A DNA stretch of 27,980 bases from Branchiostoma floridae (Eukaryota > Chordata > Leptocardii > Amphioxiformes > Branchiostomatidae), in the NCBI RefSeq assembly GCF_000003815.2, contig NC_049988.1, positions 7,238,338-7,266,317 of the forward strand, written 5' to 3'. Each line of letters starts with the position of its first letter. The stretch's first letter is position 1. Positions 1 to 12,652 of this stretch are shown one piece after another. The position numbers and the translations under genes were made by a program. Under the pieces are notes generated by a model that was not told the DNA's origin, searched no databases, and saw nothing but the letters and a program-made list of their open reading frames with translations.

Positions 1-105
1 TTTCGGCGTGAAATCTTTGGCTCACCGCTGGATTTCTTTTTCATAGAGACCAAGAACGTTATACATTATACGAAGGACGGTGATCTGCTGCGTCTTTGGC
101 AGTGA
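1..105 (+). CDS. 3'-terminal coding fragment of an unidentified gene
   Basis: Frame 1 is open from the window edge for 34 codons and stops with TGA at 103-105. The peptide reads FRREIFGSPLDFFFIETKN and ends ...DGDLLRLWQ. I do not recognise the family. An open run of this length can occur by chance. What favours a real last exon is the tail behind it: about 215 bp of sequence without an obvious gene, then two AATAAA hexamers almost abutting at 321-326 and 328-333. The upstream part lies outside the window, so neither the start nor a splice acceptor can be seen. A chance open frame is the main alternative. Confidence 0.35.
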   Translation, partial: FRREIFGSPLDFFFIETKNVIHYTKDGDLLRLWQ

Positions 106-320
106 TCAGTGCCGGTGTAGCCTTGAAGGAGTAGCCAGAAAAGACGTCCTAACGTGCTGGGCGCTGCGATCGACAGTCCGTCTGGGGAGGGTGGCGTGCC
201 GCGCCATGTGCCACAGACGACAATGCCAGTGCACAGCCGACTCGATCGACGCTTGACAACAATATTGCGGCCCCTTTTCTGCCGCAAATTTTGTCCTTTT
301 GAAACAAAAGAAATGTTATA

Positions 321-333
321 AATAAAAAATAAA
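321..333 (+). terminator. tandem polyadenylation signals
   Basis: Two AATAAA hexamers lie at 321-326 and 328-333, about 220 bp after the TGA at 103-105 and followed by a GT/T-rich stretch (TGTATAGTTTTGG). They fit the 3' end of the gene entering from the left edge. The region is AT-rich, so chance occurrence is possible. Confidence 0.35.
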
Positions 334-598
334 GTGTATAGTTTTGGATTCTTCACATATTTACCGCGCACCGCTTTTGTAACTTAAATATTTGGGGAAA
401 CTCCAGAAAAAAATAAGTCCGGAGACGGAATGACGTATGCCTGGCGGGAACGCTGGTCCAGGGCAGTGCCACTTTGGGGGACCTAGCGGGGCGAAGCCCC
501 TCGGAAGCTCTTGCATTTTAGGCTATTCAGAAGGCTTATTTTATCAGTTTTAGGGCCATGTCAAGATATCAAAATAAAAAATAGTATAAACAATTCTT

Positions 599-690
599 TC
601 AAAAAAATTAACATGGCCCTCCCCCTATCTCAAAAAAAATTAACATGGCCCTCCCCCCACCTAAAAAAAAATTAACATGGCCCTCCCCCC
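599..690. repeat. tandem repeat, three copies of a ~30-bp unit
   Basis: Three successive units share the core AAAAAATTAACATGGCCCTC followed by a C-run, with short variable joins. A related C-rich half unit follows to about 715. On the minus strand the units give a glycine-rich peptide containing GHVNFF and similar blocks. I take this as a consequence of the repeat, not as a gene, because there is no start, splice or family support. Confidence 0.75.
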
Positions 691-1051
691 CAAACGCACC
701 AGCCCTCCCCCCCTGATAAATATCGTACAGTCCCTTACCAGGATCTGATGACCTCAGTACAATAGAGGAGTTGTCCTTCATCAGCCAGGATGGAAGGCCT
801 CCCTGCAGATATAGATTACAGGGTGCCATATAATCTACTAGTACATAATAACCACATAACCTTCACAACTTATCCTATACCCAAGACATTAAATGTCATA
901 ATCAAAGAATCCCCTGACAATAGATCTGACATTGTGCCCTTGGGACAGGCATGGATTTTCTCACTTCACTGGTGTAGGCTGGACTGCCCAACAGGAAGAA
1001 AGAAGAACAGGGGGCACAAGCCAAGTCAAGTCAAGCAGGGTCTTGTTTAGA

Positions 1052-1157
1052 CTTGTGCCGGGAAGGGGAGTTTGCTGGCGAAGGGAGTATGCTATGGTTG
1101 GAACGTTCGGGACGGGGCAAAATCGCTATCTCGGCAAACTCCCTTGCCCGGCACAAG
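1052..1157. repeat. inverted repeat (24-bp arms, 58-bp loop)
   Basis: The arm at 1052-1075 (CTTGTGCCGG...GTTTGC) is the reverse complement of 1134-1157 with about two mismatches. This is a fold-back structure of the kind left by small non-autonomous DNA transposons. No target-site duplication was identified. Confidence 0.6.
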
Positions 1158-1195
1158 AGAACCCAGCCAACGTTGATAATTGTGAACCAATGACA

Positions 1196-1215
1196 CCCCC
1201 CCCCCCCCCCCCCCC
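1196..1215. repeat. poly-C run (20 C)
   Basis: Uninterrupted run of 20 cytosines followed by AAAAAGGG. It lies about 85 bp before the assembly gap and may have helped cause the break in assembly. Confidence 0.9.
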
Positions 1216-1301
1216 AAAAAGGGTGAATTAAAACCAGCCCCTTTTCTAAGAAAGGGACTCTTAAACAAAACCCTGGTTTGACTTGGCGGGATAAAATTTT
1301 A

Positions 1302-1778
1302 NNNNNNNNNNNNNNNNNNNNNNNNNNNNNNNNNNNNNNNNNNNNNNNNNNNNNNNNNNNNNNNNNNNNNNNNNNNNNNNNNNNNNNNNNNNNNNNNNNN
1401 NNNNNNNNNNNNNNNNNNNNNNNNNNNNNNNNNNNNNNNNNNNNNNNNNNNNNNNNNNNNNNNNNNNNNNNNNNNNNNNNNNNNNNNNNNNNNNNNNNNN
1501 NNNNNNNNNNNNNNNNNNNNNNNNNNNNNNNNNNNNNNNNNNNNNNNNNNNNNNNNNNNNNNNNNNNNNNNNNNNNNNNNNNNNNNNNNNNNNNNNNNNN
1601 NNNNNNNNNNNNNNNNNNNNNNNNNNNNNNNNNNNNNNNNNNNNNNNNNNNNNNNNNNNNNNNNNNNNNNNNNNNNNNNNNNNNNNNNNNNNNNNNNNNN
1701 NNNNNNNNNNNNNNNNNNNNNNNNNNNNNNNNNNNNNNNNNNNNNNNNNNNNNNNNNNNNNNNNNNNNNNNNNNNNNN
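1302..1778. other. assembly gap (477 N)
   Basis: Run of N. The missing exons of the beta-galactosidase gene would begin on its left side, but the real size of the gap is unknown. Confidence 0.99.
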
Positions 1779-1831
1779 AAATAATACCATTGCTAATATT
1801 TCAAGATTTACAGCACAGAGAACACACCCAC

Positions 1832-3250
1832 CATGTCCCATTCTGCACAGATGTACGGCCCAGGCCGCAGGATGACCAGGAGGCCCGTGTCATTCGCCAT
1901 TTTCAGGAACGCCTCGATGTCGTTGTTTCCCGTGAAGTCGTACTTCCCTGGCTTCGGCTCGTGGAGATTCCAGGGTACATAACTAAACGGTATAGAATAT
2001 ACACAAACAATAAACACATGACGTACACAATCACAGATTTTCCTGATGGATTTATTGTTCTCTTGCTAATACCAGCCTGAACAAACGAAAGAACTGAAAC
2101 ACAAGAGGCTAATAGAAACAGAGAGTTTCGAACCTGCACTGAACGCCGGCCACCTGCTCACAAATCTAATGCCGCTAACAGTAACATAGTAACAATTATG
2201 CCAAAACCCTTTGGCAAGGCATGGTCTGTTTGGTGCAGGGCTTTAGCCAGCTCGAATTTTTTTTTCCGTCAGCCAATTCCAATCGTTGCGAAAACCGCGA
2301 AAATTGATTAGAAGGACTGAACTGAGACCTTGAAAAACAGGTTTTAATGAGATTATCGTATGCCAAAGGGCGCCGACACACATTGTCAACAATCATAACA
2401 ATAGCAAAACAAACAGTGTGTGGCTTTTACGGCCGTGGATGGCGTCCCCAAGCCGCCTGTAGCTTCCACCAAGGATTTTTGTCCGTCAAGGTTGACGGAT
2501 TGGTTTGAAAATTTTTCCGTCAGACGCAGCAAATTTCCGTCAATTGACGGAAAAAAGGACAGAATAATTGGCTTACGTCTGGATAGCGTTGAGCCCCGCA
2601 GCGTACATCTTTGTCAGTCTGTCCTGCCAGTAGCTGCGGGGAACACGGGAATAATGGATGCTGCCGGAGATGTAGCGAAACGGCTCGCCATCCTTCAGGA
2701 ACGTGTTGTTATCATAGTCGATACTAAAGCTGCGTCCGGCTGCTCTTTGTCCCTGGGGACAGAAAAGGGACATTCATAAGCACAGTCTGACAGAAGCCTG
2801 TATCACATGATGTGACAGTCAAATTCGTTGATACTCACTATTAAAATCAAAGACTGTTGCAAAGATCCACAAAAGACAAGAATACACGTTGTCATACATA
2901 ATTTATTCGATATCAACCTTCACATATCAAAATACAAATCACTGTTGTGATCTGGAAATCAATTTTCGTCTTTCCAAAACATCTAAATCTCAGAGCAGGG
3001 AGTTATCATAAACAGCATGAAGTTTAACATAAAAGTGAAGGACTCAGTGACCCTCCCCCTTATCAACTAACGTTAACAAGGTTGATTTTTCCAACACAAG
3101 CATAATTCCTCGACTTTTTCAATGCTTTCCAAAAAATTGTTTTGTCCTTTGGCCGAATGGCTGCGAAAACATAGCTCATATGGGTGAACTCACCTGCAAG
3201 ACGAGCACAAACAAAGACAAAGCAACAAACATCTTCACAGTGGCAGCCAT
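1832..3250 (-). CDS. GLB1: lysosomal acid beta-galactosidase, N-terminal exons 1-3 (partial)
   Basis: Three exons on the minus strand join in frame: 3250-3194 (19 codons, phase 0), 2752-2577 (ends phase 2) and 1982-1832, giving 128 residues. Exon 1 is a hydrophobic signal peptide starting [19 protein letters not shown]. Exons 2 and 3 carry the N-terminal strands of the glycoside hydrolase family 35 barrel: [54 protein letters not shown], then [14 protein letters not shown]. These blocks are hallmarks of animal GLB1, which removes terminal beta-galactose from gangliosides and keratan sulfate in lysosomes. Junctions are standard (for example CAG/GTGAGT after exon 1). The family usually has about 650-680 residues, so roughly 80% is absent, including both catalytic glutamates. 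Sequence stops at the gap 1302-1778 and no later exon is seen to its left. A GLB1L-type paralogue is possible. Confidence 0.93.
2482..2553. repeat. TCCGTCA/TGACGGA palindrome cluster
   Basis: In intron 2 of the beta-galactosidase gene, just past the exon 2 donor, arms TCCGTCAA and TTGACGGA face each other across GG at 2482-2499. A perfect 20-bp palindrome (TTTCCGTCAATTGACGGAAA) follows at 2534-2553. Single TTCCGTCA copies sit at about 2266 and 2513. This probably derives from a dispersed repeat with palindromic ends; no family is assigned. Confidence 0.6.
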
Positions 3251-3293
3251 TGTGTTGTTTCTGTCACGAGACAACCGGTTCCGGTAGATGCAG

Positions 3294-3369
3294 TTTTTAT
3301 ATTTATCGCACAGGGGCGCTTTTGAACGGTCAGTCTCGCGGCAACGCACGTGAGTCAGCCATGACGTCA
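3294..3369 (-). promoter_or_regulatory. putative GLB1 core promoter: TATA-like, E-box, AP-1-like and CRE sites
   Basis: Read toward the beta-galactosidase start at 3250, a TGACGTCA palindrome (3362-3369) is followed by CACGTGAGTCA (3347-3357), which overlaps an E-box CACGTG with an AP-1-type TGAGTCA. A TATAAAA-like box lies at about 3294-3301, some 45 bp before the ATG. Lysosomal genes are known to use CACGTG-containing CLEAR elements bound by TFEB. The site here matches only the core, so regulation by TFEB is inference. Confidence 0.45.
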
Positions 3370-3608
3370 CTGAACCAAACAGCACCGTATTTGGTATAGA
3401 TTATTTCGCCAGACAAAAATAGCACCGTGCCTATTTGATTCTCATAAGGAGCGAAGACAGACATAATCAATTTTTTTCTTCAGCTGAAAATTATACTTAA
3501 AATACATTCTACTTCTTTGAATAGGTAACATATTTGTGGGCATTCGGAAGATTTCGGAGGGATTTTTTAGGTCAGTGACGCACGAGGCGCGTAGGGATAT
3601 AAGACACC

Positions 3609-3721
3609 ATGCCGGCGTTAACTGCCTGTGCTTCATTCATTCTGACCGGCATTCGAGCTGCAGGAGTCCGCAATTTTTCGTCAAATTTCAGAAAAGTATC
3701 TCTTCCAACAACTTCTCTTTC
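3609..3721 (+). CDS. possible first exon of a mitochondrial-precursor-like protein, cut by gap
   Basis: From an ATG at 3609, close behind a TATAA-like string (GGGATATAAGACACC), the frame is open into the gap at 3722. It reads MPALTACASFILTGIRAAG then VRNFSSNFRKVSLPTTSL. This is rich in Ala, Ser and Arg with no acidic residue, as in mitochondrial presequences. No family is recognised, and only 37 codons are visible. It may equally be untranslated leader or chance. Neighbours are the divergent beta-galactosidase gene and the helicase. Confidence 0.22.
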
Positions 3722-3973
3722 NNNNNNNNNNNNNNNNNNNNNNNNNNNNNNNNNNNNNNNNNNNNNNNNNNNNNNNNNNNNNNNNNNNNNNNNNNNNNNN
3801 NNNNNNNNNNNNNNNNNNNNNNNNNNNNNNNNNNNNNNNNNNNNNNNNNNNNNNNNNNNNNNNNNNNNNNNNNNNNNNNNNNNNNNNNNNNNNNNNNNNN
3901 NNNNNNNNNNNNNNNNNNNNNNNNNNNNNNNNNNNNNNNNNNNNNNNNNNNNNNNNNNNNNNNNNNNNNNNNN
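3722..3973. other. assembly gap (252 N)
   Basis: Run of N between the beta-galactosidase promoter side and the presumed 5' end of the helicase gene. Sequence right of the gap begins with two GTGGGAATT repeats. Confidence 0.99.
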
Positions 3974-4060
3974 TTTGTGGGAATTTTGTGGGAATTCTGA
4001 GGGAAAATGTTGAGAAATCGGGGGAAATCTTGAATCCTTTGTGAGGGATCGTATGACGCC

Positions 4061-4074
4061 ATGGAGAAATCCAG
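4061..4074 (+). CDS. candidate first coding exon of the DDX5/17-type helicase
   Basis: An ATG at 4061 in a strong Kozak setting (GACGCCATGG) codes for MEKS and then AG before a donor CCAG/GTGCGG at 4075. It ends in phase 2, exactly what the acceptor at 5546 needs, so the join reads MEKSRYGGGG. A CRE palindrome lies at 4105-4112. No conservation supports such a short exon, so the call rests on phase, Kozak context and position. The true first exon could be elsewhere, including inside the gap 3722-3973. Confidence 0.35.
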
Positions 4075-5546
4075 GTGCGGCCGGTTCCTTTCCTGGTATG
4101 TCTGTGACGTCACCACATTTCTTAAAACCTGTCAAAAAAAGGACATTTTGGCATTTTCTGGTCACATTTACCTTATATTAACCAATGTAGGTCTTCTATT
4201 GTGTCATTATAGCCCGTAGTTTCAATATATTCGCCCTTTTTTAGGAAAATGTCTGAAAGGGTTGATCTTCGACTCGTTCGAGTTCGGACAAAGAACGCAT
4301 CTCCTTCCAAGAATTCACTGTCTGTCCCAGGTTTCAAAAACTACTTGAAATAGATATTAAAGTTACTTGAGTATTAAACGGTTAACTCGTTTTATGGTAG
4401 GAGTGCCGTAGTACACTTGGCAAATTGTCTATAATATGTATTTAACACATTTGGTCCTTTGTCTTGTCCCAGAAATTGGGTTGACTTGACTTGTCTGGCA
4501 AATGTTTTATGGGCTTTGCTGAAAATATTTCATTTGCTTTTGCCTTGGTTTTATTTCATTGAGATGAAATGATGTTTGGTTGAAACAGTTCTGTATACAA
4601 TGGAGATATAGTTGGTAACTTGAATTCACAAATATGCAGAGTTCATTGCACTCTGAATGTCTGAAGACTTGCCCTAGTTCTAACATAAGGCTGTCAATTT
4701 GCATAGTCATAGTGTTGTGCTATTTACATCTGAATATGGGTCAAGGCTGAAAATAGGGAGAAATACATCTTTGGTCATGTATTAAACGTGCAAAATTGCA
4801 AGTTGGCAAAATTTTTATGTGCAATTTGAAAAATTTACATGCAAATGGGCAGCGATTGCGACGAGGACCGCTAGCTTGAATTGGCGAATTTTGATTACAT
4901 CTAGTGAAAGCTACCGGAGAAAGTTACCGGCAAAAACAAAAAAGGAAAAAGACAGGCGTACATATGCTGTTCTGTACAAGAGTAGGGTGTCTAATTCCTC
5001 AGTATTTTATACGGCCAGGTATTTTCAACATGGAAGTTCAGAATATTTTTACGTGCAAATCTCGAAAATTGTGTGCAAATTGCAAGTTAAGTATGTGTAT
5101 TTCGAATAGTGACGTATTTTCAGATAGTGCACAGCTTTGGGGGGTAACCTTTCGACATGTCCTAAACTGAGGGACGAGTTGTCCTGGGCTAGGTGCCGAG
5201 TCGTCCTGATTGACTGGGGACGCGTTGTCCCAGGTGCCGAGTTGTCCTGATACCACCTTTCAGTTAGACTACCATTTTTTTAAATCATGCAACATCCTCT
5301 TTTGGTAATCCTTCAATTCCTTGGGATTTGCACACGTCAGACATCCAGGTGTTCATTTCAAGACATTCTTAAGGAGTTTTTGACACTAGTTCAAACCATG
5401 AAGTCTTATTCGTTTCAAAACCTTCTTTTAATTCTTGATGACCATCTGCTGCCTTTATCAGTACATGAAACAAATGCTGTTAACTTAGAGTAATTCTAGT
5501 TTGATCCATATTTTTATGTACTTCTATTGTCTCTTTTGATACCCAG
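4075..5546 (+). other. presumed long first intron of the helicase gene
   Basis: No coding exon recognised. The stretch is AT-rich and contains one tandem repeat at 5171-5255. The several open frames here (for example around 4819-5170) show no family signature. Confidence 0.5.
5171..5255. repeat. degenerate tandem repeat, two ~42-bp units
   Basis: GGTGCCGAGTCGTCCTGAT at 5192-5210 recurs as GGTGCCGAGTTGTCCTGAT at 5233-5251. Each is preceded by a GGACGAGTTGTCC-like block (5172-5186 and 5217-5231). The shared core GAGTTGTCC suggests an ancestral unit of about 20 bp. It lies in the presumed first intron of the helicase gene. Confidence 0.65.
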
Positions 5547-10256
<4,710 letters not shown>

Positions 10257-12552
10257 GGAACGCTGCAGTCCTGCAACAAATGCTGCTACCTTAGCTTGTA
10301 GAAAAGGCAAGAGTCAGGTGCAATAATAAGGGGAAAGTTACTGAGCATTCCTGAATTTCCTGGCTTGTACATTGTGAGGATGTCAGTTTTGTATGGGAGG
10401 AGGGGTTATGGTAAAATTAGTTTGGGGCAAAATTGACACACTGATAACAGTCAATCAAATTTGAGGCCCTGATTTTGGACGTTTTGGCTGGAATAATCAG
10501 AAAAGAAATGCTTTGCGAAATAACAGTTTTCTACGCAAGATGTGCATTACTTAGACATTAAGAATAAGATAAATGAAGAGTGGATTTTTTTAGATTTGTT
10601 TATATGTAATTGTCATTTTTCTTGAATTAAGATGCAACCATTAAGGTTTTTTTTGTGGAAAATTTTTTAATGTTTTCGAGAAAAGTGGTTCAGTATCTGT
10701 AAATAGAATTGGGATGGGGAAAAGCTCTGAGTTTCTCCGCACAAGAGACTCAGCCGGGACTGCAGTGATCAGTTAGAGCTAGGCAGGTCACATTTGGAGC
10801 AAAAGCAGCAACTGTTCTCCCTCCCTCACCACTGCGATCTGGAGTCATGTCGGATCCTCCTGGCTAGAAGGGGACGTTCGGGAGCCCCCAAACGAAACGC
10901 GAAACGACGGCCAACTTGCCGTCCCGTCTCGGAGTGAAGGTGGCTCCTGGCACTGTGTACTTGACTCCTCGTGACTGTTGCGCCGGACGCTTGTTCTGAG
11001 TCAAGTGGTCCTGTTGCGACATGAAGGACGCAAAAGATGGTACCGCAAGACAAGGAGCCTACCTCCACGTTAGGCCGCGTTTTCATGTCTCAGACCAAAG
11101 TGCCTTCGCGAATCCCGCCACAGGAGCGTGGTGTTTGCTCTCCTGTCGATACCAACCTAGCACGTCCGGCTGGGAATTTCTCGTTTCAATCTAAAAGTTG
11201 TAAAGATGGCCAGGAAGTGGTTCAGCCTTACCCTGGGCCCTTCTTGTGGAAGCTGTGTTCGAACATGGAGAGTTCATCCACCTAGTTCTGTTGGCTGTGG
11301 CTAACCTACCCGTCTTTTCAGCTACGCTTGTGGGCAAAGCAAAATAGATTTTCACAACATTCCGGTTTTTCGATGTGTTTGAAACGACGTTTTAAGGCAA
11401 GCTCAAGGTTTCTACATACCGAGTATCAACTAACTGAACTAGACATTTCTAGCACACGGTTGCCAGGCAAAGCGATAAATTCCACCATCAGAACTGAGCA
11501 AGGTATACATTTCAGATCAAGCACATTGCAGAGTATATTGAACACTGTTCAGACCAAATTTTGTGGCCAGTCGTCAAATTATTGATCTGTCTACATGTCC
11601 CTTTCTGCCTGCCGTAGGAATATTTCTATTCTGCATGTATTACATTCTCTTACATAGTCGATTTTCTGCGGTGCATGAATACAGGTTTTGGAAAAGATTC
11701 ACATGTTTTTCTTAACATTTTCTCTGTGCTGTTGACTTAAAGATATGAATGGCCTAATAATTTGCTAAATTTATATAATATGAATATATATGAGGACCGA
11801 ATTTTCTTATTGAAAATTTGGTGTGGCATACATGGAACCTTCATTAGAATTTCAGGTTGACAGTGGTACTTTGATCCATTGAAGGTCTGTCATGGGGCAG
11901 ATGGTCGCTTATCCCAGCATGCCGTTCGGTTGTCAAAGATATTCCGGCGTGCTGTTCGGTTGTTCCCATGGCAGCCTGGGATGTGCCCCGCCCTGGGATG
12001 TTGTATCACATGACTAAACAACATCAGAAGGTGGGAACACACCCCAGTGCCGAGCATTCCTGTCATCACTGGTTCATATGATGTCATATCCATCTTCTAC
12101 TCAAAACACATTGGAAATTGAAAACTAGATTGTAAATGATCTCACATATCCTATATAGCTAAATATTTGTTAATATTCTGTTAGCTGTGATCATTTCCTA
12201 ATCTTGTTTGTTTTAACCTTTGTTTATTCATGAAAGCTCAAATCGGCCTGCAAGCTGCTTTTCATTGAGGGAAGAGGCAAGGGTCAGACGAAGTACTAGT
12301 ATATGACAGATGCAGTTAACATCGTTTGCATCTCCAAGTAGATGTTGGGATTTACAGTTGCAAAGGTGCGCCATCTAGAGGGAAAATTGCAAGAACATGC
12401 AAAAACTGATTCCTACTTCTGCTTGGATATTTGTTGTTTGCATACATTCTGCCAAACAAATGTTGCTATAATTTTGTTGCAATTAAGTTGTGCAATTGCC
12501 ATCTATAATTTTTTCTTGCATAAAGCCACTTTGCTTGACCATTTCCAATAAA
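10257..12552 (+). other. presumed 3' UTR/downstream region of the helicase, AATAAA at 12547
   Basis: About 2.3 kb without a recognisable coding exon follows the TAG at 10256. An AATAAA at 12547-12552 could end the transcript. Open frames at 11037-11285 and 11328-11585 show no family match, no convincing splice sites and ordinary intergenic composition. A minus-strand AATAAA at 12228-12223 could end the convergent activin-like gene, in which case the two transcripts overlap by some 300 bp. Confidence 0.4.
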
Positions 12553-12652
12553 TTATATCTCTGTTCAAAGATGCTAGTCCCGATATTGCCCAACGTTGTA
12601 GGCTTGGTTTCTTCGGTACTGTAAGGTTCAGTCTCCGTAGAGCTAACTCCAT

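Larger units (their letters stand above)
346..1301. other. non-coding stretch with repeats, left of gap
   Basis: No supported gene. It holds a three-copy tandem repeat (about 600-690), a long inverted repeat (1052-1157) and a run of 20 C (1196-1215), then runs into the gap at 1302. The short open frames here are made by the repeats. None of the missing downstream exons of the beta-galactosidase gene can be recognised on the minus strand. Confidence 0.6.

Noticed and set aside
2420-2779. 119-codon plus-strand frame
   Set aside because: Antisense to beta-galactosidase exon 2 and its repeat-rich intron; no independent support.
11037-11585. Two open frames between the helicase and the activin-like gene
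   Set aside because: Checked for the missing helicase C-terminus (motif VI, RGG or Tyr-rich tail); none present. Read as 3' UTR.
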